A stretch of 9,554 nt of DNA, from NCBI GenBank assembly GCA_964546125.1, contig CAZJIS010000060.1, positions 1-9,554 on the forward strand, given 5' to 3'. Under the pieces are notes generated by a model, which saw nothing but the letters and a program-made list of their open reading frames with translations, searched no databases and was not told the DNA's origin. This stretch comes from Phil1 sp964546125 (lineage in GTDB: Bacteria; Bacillota; Clostridia; Christensenellales; CAG-138). Positions 1 to 4,947 of the stretch are shown here, one piece after another; within the stretch, counting starts at the first letter, position 1; the number at the start of each line of letters is the position of its first letter. The position numbers and the translations under genes are program-made.

Positions 1-1
1 G

Positions 2-97
2 CGCGGCGAATTCATCGGCCCGGAGAGCTACGGCTACCTCGAAGAGCTGTTCACAAAAGGCGCGCGGCTGCTCGAAAATCGGCCTGTTTGGGGCTAA
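2..97 (+). CDS. C-terminal end of an unidentified protein (5' truncated by the window)
   Basis: An open frame enters from the left edge and runs for 31 codons to a TAA at 95-97. The visible residues are mildly hydrophobic and charged and end in ENRPVWG. I do not recognise the family from this tail. In many Clostridia the gene before rplU is an RNase G/E or a radical-SAM-linked protein, but nothing visible here proves either. Being the same strand and only 7 nt from the -35 box of the rplU promoter, it may also feed some transcription into the ribosomal operon. No terminator is visible between its stop and that promoter. Confidence 0.6.
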   Translation, partial: RGEFIGPESYGYLEELFTKGARLLENRPVWG

Positions 98-104
98 ACT
101 TTTG

Positions 105-133
105 TTGACACCCCATTGTGCCTGTGATAGAAT
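105..133 (+). promoter_or_regulatory. Strong housekeeping promoter of the rplU-prp-rpmA operon
   Basis: TTGACA at 105-110 is a perfect -35 box. After exactly 17 nt comes TAGAAT at 128-133, preceded by TG at 125-126 (an extended -10). Transcription should start near 140, giving a leader of about 83 nt before the GTG start of rplU. The near-consensus match fits a highly expressed ribosomal protein operon. Confidence 0.88.
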
Positions 134-139
134 GCTCGA

Positions 140-222
140 GTGAGCCGCTCCGCGCCGGCTTTTTAAGTGCGGCGAAAGCCGCCGCCGTTTGCGGGCGAGA
201 CTGTGATCAGGAGGTAAAATGC
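140..222 (+). promoter_or_regulatory. Structured 5' leader of rplU, candidate L21 autoregulatory leader
   Basis: The leader has a stem GCGGC (169-173), loop GAAA (a GNRA tetraloop, 174-177) and GCCGC (178-182). A competing helix is possible between CGGCTTT (156-162) and AAAGCCG (175-181), with an extra T-G pair, and the two share bases and cannot form together. An L21 leader RNA is known upstream of rplU in Firmicutes and is thought to be bound by a ribosomal protein. I could not match this sequence to that family's consensus by eye, so the regulatory role is inference. The ribosome binding site AGGAGG is at 209-214. Confidence 0.4.
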
Positions 223-528
223 GTGTACGCGATCATTCGTACGGGAGGCAAGCAGTACAAGGTCGAAGCGGGCGACGAGATCCTCGTCGAAAAGCTCGAG
301 CTTGAAGACGGCAGCGAAGTCTCCTTTGAAGTGCTGATGCTCTGCGATGGCGAAAACGTCACGGTGGGGAAACCCGTCGTTGAGGGCGTCGCCGCCAAGG
401 GCGAAGTCGTTGAGCAGACCAAGGGCAAGAAGCTTATCGTTTTTAAGTATAAGCCCAAGAAAAATTCCCGCAAGAAGCAGGGTCATCGTCAGCCGTATAC
501 CAAGGTCAAGATCAACGCGATCGGCTAA
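223..528 (+). CDS. rplU: Large ribosomal subunit protein bL21
   Basis: This 101-residue protein is the usual length for bL21, a 23S rRNA-binding protein of the 50S subunit. It opens with the family signature YAIIRTGGKQYKV and carries the basic C-terminal stretch with KKNSRKKQGHRQPYTKVKI, which contacts rRNA. I place the start at GTG 223, eight nt after AGGAGG (209-214), because it puts Tyr at residue 2 as in other L21 proteins. The same frame stays open back to an ATG at 118, but that ATG lies inside the promoter and would add 35 unrelated residues. An out-of-frame ATG at 219 sits between the ribosome binding site and the GTG. It is the first gene of the operon, and prp follows after 9 nt. 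Confidence 0.96.
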   Translation: MYAIIRTGGKQYKVEAGDEILVEKLELEDGSEVSFEVLMLCDGENVTVGKPVVEGVAAKGEVVEQTKGKKLIVFKYKPKKNSRKKQGHRQPYTKVKINAIG

Positions 529-537
529 GGGATCCAT

Positions 538-867
538 ATGACACAGGTCACTCTTTTCCGCTCCGGCGGGCGGCTTTCCGGCTTCGAGGCGAAGGGTCAT
601 TCGGACTACGCCAAGGCCGGTGAAGACATCGTTTGCGCCGGGATCAGCGCCCTCACGCAAACCGCGCTCATGGGGATACGCGAGTATCTCAACATCCCGT
701 GCGCGTGGGAAATGGAGGAAGGATACCTCTACTGCATGCTCTCGGGCAGCGTGGAGGGCCCCGCATGGCGCGAAGCGGAAATCATACTCGAAACGATGGC
801 GCTGGGACTTCGGTCCCTCGCTGAAACCTATGCGACATTCATCAAGTTAATCGAAAGAGAGGTGTAA
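538..867 (+). CDS. prp: Ribosomal-processing cysteine protease Prp (YsxB family)
   Basis: This 109-residue cytosolic cysteine protease removes the N-terminal extension of ribosomal protein L27 in Firmicutes and related bacteria. The catalytic pair is visible as His21 in the motif AKGHSDYAKAG and Cys33 in EDIVCAGISAL, spaced as in the characterised Staphylococcus aureus enzyme (His22/Cys34). The length is normal for the family. The start ATG at 538 has AAGGGA at 527-532, which overlaps the rplU stop, so translation is likely coupled. It lies between rplU and rpmA, the conserved position, directly before its substrate gene, which begins 4 nt after its stop. The matching cleavage motif is present in that substrate. 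Confidence 0.95.
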   Translation: MTQVTLFRSGGRLSGFEAKGHSDYAKAGEDIVCAGISALTQTALMGIREYLNIPCAWEMEEGYLYCMLSGSVEGPAWREAEIILETMALGLRSLAETYATFIKLIEREV

Positions 868-871
868 CACG

Positions 872-1165
872 ATGATGATCAATCTGCAGCTCTTCGCGCA
901 CAAGAAGGGCGTCGGCAGTTCCCGCAACGGGCGCGACAGCAAGGCCAAGCGCCTTGGGCCCAAGCGCGCGGACGGCCAGTTTGTGCTCGCCGGCAACATC
1001 CTCGTGCGCCAGCGCGGTACGCATTTCCATCCCGGCACGAACGTGGGCCGCGGGAAGGACGACACGCTTTTCGCGCTGACGGACGGCGTGGTCCGCTTCG
1101 AAACCAAACATCTTGGCAAGAGGCAGATCAGCGTCTACGAGCAAGATCAGTCCGCCGCGAACTGA
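872..1165 (+). CDS. rpmA: Large ribosomal subunit protein bL27, with a Prp-cleaved N-terminal extension
   Basis: This 97-residue protein sits near the peptidyl transferase centre of the 50S subunit. The core is unmistakable: KKGVGSSRNGRDS near the N-terminus, then VLAGNILVRQRGTHFHPGTN and GRGKDDTLFAL. The first eight residues, MMINLQLF, correspond to the Firmicutes extension (MLKLNLQFF in S. aureus). From the known processing site, cleavage is expected between Phe8 and Ala9, leaving AHKKG, much like the mature E. coli N-terminus. The ribosome binding site AGAGGTG (858-864) overlaps the end of prp. ATG 872 and ATG 875 are both possible starts, differing by one residue in the removed extension. 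A terminator follows. The GTPase gene obg, which often comes next, is absent here. Confidence 0.96.
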   Translation: MMINLQLFAHKKGVGSSRNGRDSKAKRLGPKRADGQFVLAGNILVRQRGTHFHPGTNVGRGKDDTLFALTDGVVRFETKHLGKRQISVYEQDQSAAN

Positions 1166-1185
1166 GAAAATTCCGTTGCAAGCTG

Positions 1186-1216
1186 ACGCCGCTCCCCCGG
1201 GGGCGGCGTTTGTTTG
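1186..1216 (+). terminator. Intrinsic terminator of the rplU-prp-rpmA operon
   Basis: The arm ACGCCGC (1186-1192) pairs with GCGGCGT (1203-1209) over seven base pairs. A T-G wobble and two further C-G pairs continue inward to a small CCCG loop. The tail is T-rich (TTTGTTTG), starting inside the last pair. It lies 20 nt after the rpmA stop and just before a new promoter. The T-tract is broken by G, so termination may be incomplete. Confidence 0.8.
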
Positions 1217-1237
1217 TGAAAAAGCTTTGTTTCCTAA

Positions 1238-1246
1238 TGGTATAAT
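1238..1246 (+). promoter_or_regulatory. Extended -10 promoter of the 8-oxoguanine glycosylase gene
   Basis: TGG at 1238-1240 runs directly into a perfect TATAAT at 1241-1246, a consensus extended -10 element. No good -35 box is present at the right distance (GAAAAA at 1218-1223 for a 17-nt spacer), which extended -10 promoters tolerate. The expected transcription start is 1252-1254, on or next to the ATG at 1253. Confidence 0.75.
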
Positions 1247-1252
1247 AGCGCT

Positions 1253-2119
1253 ATGTATACAAGCTATGAAGTAGAAAACGGTGTTTTGACCATCCGCGGC
1301 ATCGAGCGGCTCGATCTTGCGCGCTCCTGCGCGTGCGGGCAGAGCTTTCGCTGGCAAAGGGACGGCGTGGGTTTTGCCGCGCCCGCTTTGGGGCGCATGG
1401 TCTATGCCGAACAAAGCGACGGCGCGCTCATGCTCTCCCCCTGCGCGGAGGCGGACGCGCCGCTGTGGATCCGTTATTTCGATTTGGAGCGGGATTATGC
1501 CGCCATCGAAACGCGGCTCGTTGCCGAGCTAAGCCTGCCCGGCTGCATAGAGTGCGCCTCGGGCATACGCATTTTTCAGCAGGAGCCGTTTGAAACGCTG
1601 ATCACGTTCATCCTCTCGGCGAACAACAACATCCCCCGCATCGCGGGCATCGTGGAAAGGCTGTGCGAAAAGGCGGGCGAGAAAACGGCGTTTCGTTCGC
1701 GCGAATATGCGCTCTTCCCCACCCCCGCCGCCATCGCCGCGCTTTCTATCGAGGAGCTCAAGGCCATCGGCGCGGGTTACCGCGCGCCGTATGTGCGCGG
1801 GAGCGCCGCGCGCGTCGCCGCGGGCTATGACCTCGCCGCGCTCCGAAATGTGCCGCTCGACGAGGCGCGCCGGGAGCTTCGCGCCTTTCCCGGCGTGGGG
1901 CCAAAGGTGGCCGACTGCATTTTGCTCTTCTCCCTCGGCCATGCGGACGCCTTCCCGGTCGATGTATGGATCGAGCGCGCGATGAAGGCGCTTTTCTTCG
2001 AGGGGAGTTCCCCACGCCGCGCCGAACTCGAAAAAACGATACGCGCCCTCGGGAGCGAGAGCGGTATCGTTCAGCAATATCTTTTTCACTACGCAAGGCT
2101 CACGGGCCTTGGCAAATAG
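1253..2119 (+). CDS. ogg: OGG-type 8-oxoguanine DNA glycosylase/AP lyase
   Basis: This base-excision repair enzyme removes oxidised guanine (8-oxoG) from DNA and can nick the abasic site. The 288 residues follow the clostridial/eukaryotic OGG1 layout: an N-terminal domain with CGQSFRW (28-34), the motif LSANNNIPRI (121-130) with the Asn triplet 124-126 and Arg129 that in human OGG1 contact the estranged cytosine, and a helix-hairpin-helix-GPD module FPGVGPKVADC (212-222). Lys218 matches catalytic Lys249 of human OGG1, and Asp237 in FPVDVW matches Asp268. The start at 1253 is forced: the frame upstream is closed by TAA at 1235-1237, and the N-terminal domain begins at once. There is no ribosome binding site, and the -10 box ends 6 nt before the ATG. 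The gene converges with the - strand epimerase and overlaps it by 20 nt. Confidence 0.92.
   Translation: MYTSYEVENGVLTIRGIERLDLARSCACGQSFRWQRDGVGFAAPALGRMVYAEQSDGALMLSPCAEADAPLWIRYFDLERDYAAIETRLVAELSLPGCIECASGIRIFQQEPFETLITFILSANNNIPRIAGIVERLCEKAGEKTAFRSREYALFPTPAAIAALSIEELKAIGAGYRAPYVRGSAARVAAGYDLAALRNVPLDEARRELRAFPGVGPKVADCILLFSLGHADAFPVDVWIERAMKALFFEGSSPRRAELEKTIRALGSESGIVQQYLFHYARLTGLGK
2094..2111. repeat. Small inverted repeat spanning the convergent gene ends
   Basis: CAAGGC (2094-2099) and GCCTTG (2106-2111) form a perfect 6-bp stem with a 6-nt loop. It contains the epimerase stop codon (2100-2102) and lies just before the ogg stop (2117-2119). Neither strand has a T-run after it, so it is not a canonical intrinsic terminator. 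It is the only hairpin I see at this convergent junction. Confidence 0.4.
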
Positions 2120-3131
2120 CATCCCCCTCGCGGCCGAGCCTGCCCTGTTCGCGCAGCCACGCGACGGTGTCGGCAATCGTTTCGCGCATCGTAAAGCGCG
2201 GCTCATAACCGAGCTCGCGCTTTGCTTTTTCGCGCGAGAAGTTGGCGTTTGAGTTGAGCGTGTAAATCGAATATTTCGTGAATAGCGGCGGCTGGCGCAA
2301 AATGCGGTAATAAACTTCCGCAAGCGGCGCGACCGCATTGATGAACCACAGCGGCAAAAAGTTCGTCACGCGCTTTATCCCCGTGGTTTCGTGCAAAATT
2401 TCGAGCAGCTCCGGCACGCTCGTGTAGCGGTTGGAGAGGATATAGCACTCGCCGCGCGCGCCTTTCTCGCAGCAGGAGAGCACGCCTTCGGCGACGTCGC
2501 GCACATCGACAAAATCATAGCCGCCCTTGAGGCCGCTGGTCAAACGGCGGCGGCAATAATCGATGACGAGCGTGGTTAAATGGCCCCGCCCGTTGTCGTA
2601 GGGGCCGCAGATGCCCGAGGGGTGCACGATGCTCGCGTCGAGTCCGCGTTTGGCGGCCTCGAGCACGAGGCGCGTGGCTTCCGCCTTCGTTTTTGCGTAG
2701 GCACCCTTGACGAGCGAAGCTTCAAAAAGATCGGTCTCCTCGATGGCATAGCCCACCGGCTTTTCGGGAATGGCGTGGACGGAGCTGATGTATACGAGCT
2801 TTTTGACCGCGTGCTTTTCGCAAAGGGAAACGATGTTGCGCGTGCCGGTGACGTTCACGAGCTTGAGCAGCGGCGGGATGCGCGAGGCGATCGAAACAAG
2901 GCCCGCCGCGTGGATGACGACGGCCTCCTCCCCCGCGGGGATATCGAAGAACGGCGCAAGGCTCTCCTCATCGCAGATGTTGGCGTAATGCACGCTTTCG
3001 CAGCCTGCGGGTACATGCTTCTCGCCCGGCAGCACCAGCGCGCGCACGCGCGCGCCCCGCTCGACGAGCTTTTTAACGAGCACGCCGCCCAAATGCCCCG
3101 CGGCGCCTGTGACCAAAAAAATTTCACCCAT
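2100..3131 (-). CDS. NAD(P)-dependent extended SDR family oxidoreductase (nucleotide-sugar epimerase / dihydroflavonol-reductase-like)
   Basis: The 343-residue protein is an extended short-chain dehydrogenase/reductase with a Rossmann fold. The N-terminus has the dinucleotide-binding motif TGAAGHLG (8-15). The active site is Ser116 or Ser117 in YISSVHA, with Tyr145 and Lys149 in YAKTK. HPSGICGP (170-177) and DFVDVRDVAEG (206-216) are typical of the dihydroflavonol-reductase, 3-beta-HSD and UDP-sugar epimerase branch. The exact substrate cannot be read from the sequence; a sugar nucleotide or a lipid-linked sugar is plausible. The C-terminus has no membrane segment that I would trust. The start ATG (3129-3131) has AAGAGGGAG (3140-3148) 8 nt upstream. 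It has its own promoter, and its last 20 nt overlap the end of ogg. Confidence 0.85.
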   Translation of the reverse strand: MGEIFLVTGAAGHLGGVLVKKLVERGARVRALVLPGEKHVPAGCESVHYANICDEESLAPFFDIPAGEEAVVIHAAGLVSIASRIPPLLKLVNVTGTRNIVSLCEKHAVKKLVYISSVHAIPEKPVGYAIEETDLFEASLVKGAYAKTKAEATRLVLEAAKRGLDASIVHPSGICGPYDNGRGHLTTLVIDYCRRRLTSGLKGGYDFVDVRDVAEGVLSCCEKGARGECYILSNRYTSVPELLEILHETTGIKRVTNFLPLWFINAVAPLAEVYYRILRQPPLFTKYSIYTLNSNANFSREKAKRELGYEPRFTMRETIADTVAWLREQGRLGREGDAICQGP

Positions 3132-3192
3132 GCCAAAAACTCCCTCTTTAAAAGTGCTGCATGAATGAAAGAATAATACCTATTTCAGCAAT

Positions 3193-3220
3193 AGTATACC
3201 ACGTTTTTGGCCACAGTAAA
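3193..3220 (-). promoter_or_regulatory. Promoter of the SDR oxidoreductase gene
   Basis: Read on the - strand, TTTACT (3220-3215) is followed after 16 nt by TATACT (3198-3193), preceded by TGG, an extended -10. Transcription should begin near 3186, giving a 5' leader of about 55 nt before the ATG at 3131. The -35 matches the consensus at 4 of 6 positions and the -10 at 5 of 6. Confidence 0.7.
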
Positions 3221-3235
3221 GAAACATTATGGCGC

Positions 3236-3304
3236 AAAAGAAAAATTGTGCCGGCCGATCGATCCAAAGGATGGATCGCACCGCCCCGCGCCGCCGCGGC
3301 CGGC
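3236..3304 (-). other. Possible terminator-like or structured RNA end in the intergenic region
   Basis: Read on the - strand, a 7-bp arm (3304-3298) could pair with its complement at 3256-3250, enclosing the hairpin CGATCC/GGATCG (3278-3273 with 3265-3260, 7-nt loop). The pairing is followed by ACAA and then T5-C-T4 (3245-3236). That resembles an intrinsic terminator just before the epimerase promoter. It competes with the larger palindrome at 3289-3314, which shares the same bases, so the call is tentative. It could be a second terminator for LCP read-through, or the end of an unannotated small RNA. Confidence 0.35.
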
Positions 3305-3314
3305 CGCGGCGGCG
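3289..3314. repeat. Perfect 26-bp GC palindrome in the intergenic region
   Basis: Two 13-nt arms (3289-3301 and 3302-3314) are exact reverse complements with no spacer, made only of G and C. They lie inside a very GC-rich stretch of about 100 bp between the epimerase promoter and the LCP terminator. It could extrude as a hairpin with a CCGG loop or serve as a binding site for a dimeric protein. I see no coding potential worth calling here. Confidence 0.75.
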
Positions 3315-3340
3315 GCGCGCGCACGTCCTGCGCCCTTGAC

Positions 3341-3362
3341 GCACGGCGCGTCTCCGCCGTGC
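3341..3362. repeat. Inverted repeat (8-bp stem) in the intergenic region
   Basis: GCACGGCG (3341-3348) and CGCCGTGC (3355-3362) form a perfect 8-bp stem with a 6-nt loop. There is no T-run next to it on either strand. It is one of at least three stem structures in the 3250-3428 noncoding stretch. Confidence 0.6.
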
Positions 3363-3398
3363 CGCGGCGCGCTCGGGCGGTGCTCGGCTGTATATAAA

Positions 3399-3428
3399 CG
3401 GGCGCACACTTCAATATATGTGCGCCCG
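3399..3428 (-). terminator. Intrinsic terminator of the LCP gene
   Basis: The stem CGGGCGCACA (3399-3408) pairs with TGTGCGCCCG (3419-3428) over ten base pairs, with a 10-nt loop. Read on the - strand it lies 10 nt after the LCP stop and is followed by TTTATATA. The T-tract is short and mixed, but the stem is strong and the position is right. Confidence 0.75.
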
Positions 3429-3438
3429 CCCGGGTTTG

Positions 3439-4848
3439 CTATGGGGTGAGAATGCCCGGCCCCTCGGCCGTGGGCGAGGGCGAGGGCTCGGGCGTGATCT
3501 CCGGCGTAACATCCCAAGTCGGCTCCGGCGAGGGGCTTGCGCCGCCGATGATGCCGCCGCCCTCCGTCGGCTCGGGCGTGCCCAAGCCCGGCGTGCGCGC
3601 GGGCATGGAGGGGTTGGGCGTCATAAGCTCCACGGGTTTAGGCTTTGCTTCGGAGTCGAAGATGAACTCGTTGAGCTTGAGGCTCATCGCGGGCAAGTCG
3701 CAGAAGAACACGAAATGCTTTTCCCACTTGCCGTTTTGGAAAAGCCCCTCGACCGGCAGGCGGTAGAAGAGAATGCCGCGCGCCTTCATAGAAAGGGCCG
3801 CCATGGCAATGTCGACGATCTCCGCGTTTTTAAGGTTGGTTTCCACCAAAGGCAGAATGTTATAGAGCAAGCTGTATTGCTTCGTCGCGCTCTTTTGCAT
3901 GAATTGCGCGAACACCGTTTGCAGCAGCGTATACTGCCGGTTGACGCGCACGAACTCGCTGTCGAGGTGGCGGATGCGGATATACCCGAGCGCCTGCTTG
4001 CCCGTGAGCAGCACGGGGCCGGCCTCCGCGAAAATGAAGCCATCCCACAGATACGCGACGCCCAATTGCTTGTTGAGGCCCGCGATGTTGTCGTTGGCGG
4101 AGCTGATCTCCGCGGCCGTCATCTTGACGGTGACGCCGCCCATCGCGTCGATCACCTGAACGAAAGTGGCAAGGTCCACTAAAACATATTTATCGAGCTT
4201 GATATGGAAGTTGAGTTCGATCGTGTCAAAAAGAAGCTGCACGCCGCCGCGCGCCGCCGCCGAGTTGAGCTTGCCGTAACCGTAGCCGGGGATTTCCACG
4301 AGCATGTCGCGCATAAGCGAGGTGAGTTTCAGCCGGCTGTGGACCTTGTCGATGGTGGCGATCATCATCGTGTCGGAGTTATAAGCGCCCTTGACCGCGC
4401 GCCTGTCCGCGCCGATTAAAAGCACATTCGTATATTGGGCGTTTTGGTTATCCGCAAGGAACTTTTCAAGCTGCGCGGCGCTCAAAACGGTCTGCTCATA
4501 AAATTCGCTCACCGGCAGCGGTGAAACGCTCGGCTCGGGGGATGCGCCCGCCGTCGGTTCCGGCGCGGGACTTTTTGTGGGCGTAGGCGTCATGTCGGGC
4601 GCTTCGTCCGTTATTTCGGGCAAATCGGACTCCCCGGGCAAAAGCGCGTCGCCCGGGTCGGTGCGGTTGATGCGGTTGAGCAAGCTCGTGCCGAGGATCG
4701 CGAGCGCGAACCCCAGCGCGAGCACCACGGCAAGCAAAGACAGGGCGATCTTAGCCGCCGGGTGCAGCTTCTTTTTGCCGCTTTTTGCTTCTTTCTTCAT
4801 GATCATCACGCTTTCGCGCCTATTCGCGCCGTTATTATTCGAAACCAT
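3439..4848 (-). CDS. LytR-CpsA-Psr (LCP) family protein, probable cell-wall polymer transferase
   Basis: LCP enzymes act outside the membrane and transfer lipid-linked polymers such as teichoic acids or capsule onto peptidoglycan. The 469-residue product has a basic cytoplasmic N-terminus, one membrane helix (about 31-53), a Pro/Thr/Ser/Glu linker (about 62-113) and the LCP domain (about 138-310). Seen there are NVLLIGADRR (141-150), NSDTMMIATID (157-167), SLMRDMLVEIPGYG (177-190), KLN (193-195) and RIRHLDSEFVRVNRQ (291-305). These include the Asp and Arg residues that bind the polyprenyl pyrophosphate in known members. A second Pro/Thr/Glu tail fills 401-469. The start is unsure: ATG 4848 has no ribosome binding site and lies on the predicted transcription start, so Met15 (4806) or Met17 (4800) may be the real start. 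It is followed by an intrinsic terminator and preceded by a divergent operon. Confidence 0.9.
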   Translation of the reverse strand: MVSNNNGANRRESVMIMKKEAKSGKKKLHPAAKIALSLLAVVLALGFALAILGTSLLNRINRTDPGDALLPGESDLPEITDEAPDMTPTPTKSPAPEPTAGASPEPSVSPLPVSEFYEQTVLSAAQLEKFLADNQNAQYTNVLLIGADRRAVKGAYNSDTMMIATIDKVHSRLKLTSLMRDMLVEIPGYGYGKLNSAAARGGVQLLFDTIELNFHIKLDKYVLVDLATFVQVIDAMGGVTVKMTAAEISSANDNIAGLNKQLGVAYLWDGFIFAEAGPVLLTGKQALGYIRIRHLDSEFVRVNRQYTLLQTVFAQFMQKSATKQYSLLYNILPLVETNLKNAEIVDIAMAALSMKARGILFYRLPVEGLFQNGKWEKHFVFFCDLPAMSLKLNEFIFDSEAKPKPVELMTPNPSMPARTPGLGTPEPTEGGGIIGGASPSPEPTWDVTPEITPEPSPSPTAEGPGILTP

Positions 4849-4851
4849 CTG

Positions 4852-4881
4852 ATTTTATCACGGTGCGCCCCCCCTCTTCAA
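4852..4881 (-). promoter_or_regulatory. Probable promoter of the LCP gene
   Basis: On the - strand TTGAAG (4881-4876) is followed after 18 nt by TAAAAT (4857-4852), 4 of 6 and 5 of 6 matches to consensus. The expected start, near 4846, falls on the first ATG of the open frame. The -35 box lies in the left arm of the inverted repeat shared with the divergent promoter. Confidence 0.6.
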
Positions 4882-4892
4882 GCGCCCTTGAA
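4877..4892. promoter_or_regulatory. Inverted repeat between divergent promoters, possible operator
   Basis: TTCAAG (4877-4882) and CTTGAA (4887-4892) are perfect inverted 6-mers separated by CGCC. The -35 box of each divergent promoter lies almost wholly in one arm. A dimeric repressor or activator bound here could control both genes, but the symmetry could also simply arise from two similar -35 boxes pointing away from each other. Confidence 0.45.
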
Positions 4893-4916
4893 AGCGCCGG
4901 GGCTTTGTTGTACAAT
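4888..4916 (+). promoter_or_regulatory. Promoter of the methyltransferase-hslO-TPR-rlmL operon
   Basis: TTGAAA (4888-4893), a 17-nt spacer and TACAAT (4911-4916) each match the consensus at 5 of 6 positions. The start should be near 4923, leaving a leader of about 25 nt. It is the only clear promoter for the four-gene operon. Confidence 0.82.
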
Positions 4917-4947
4917 TGTTTACACCTTATTCAAGAATGGGGGGCAT

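Larger units (their letters stand above)
3132..3438. other. Noncoding stretch between the SDR gene and the LCP gene
   Basis: This 307-nt gap contains, from right to left on the - strand, the LCP terminator (3428-3399), an 8-bp inverted repeat (3362-3341), a 26-bp GC palindrome (3314-3289), a possible terminator-like end with T5-C-T4 (3304-3236), the epimerase promoter (3220-3193) and its ribosome binding site (3148-3140). The central 100 bp are far richer in G and C than the coding DNA around them. The open frames through it are low-complexity Arg/Ala/Pro translations of GC-rich DNA and are not called as genes. Confidence 0.7.

Noticed and set aside
118..222. N-terminal extension of L21 from ATG 118
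   Set aside because: That ATG lies between the -35 and -10 boxes of the promoter, so it would not be in the main transcript, and L21 homologues start at the YAII signature.
2094..2111. Bidirectional terminator for ogg and the SDR gene
   Set aside because: The hairpin has only six pairs and no T-run on either strand.
2580..3164. + strand open frame of 194 codons opposite the SDR gene
   Set aside because: It covers the cofactor and active-site region of the real SDR enzyme on the other strand and is a codon-bias shadow.
3336..3358. Possible + strand promoter starting TTGACG
   Set aside because: The -35-like hexamer is followed by pure GC sequence with no -10 element at any acceptable distance.
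3161..3449. Several short open frames on both strands in the GC-rich intergenic block
   Set aside because: They are low-complexity Arg/Ala/Pro/Gly translations with no ribosome binding site; they arise because GC-only sequence has no stop codons.
4762..4947. N-terminal extension of the methyltransferase by 62 codons
   Set aside because: The extension would cross the promoter and antisense LCP sequence; ATG 4948 follows the predicted transcription start and opens the conserved region.
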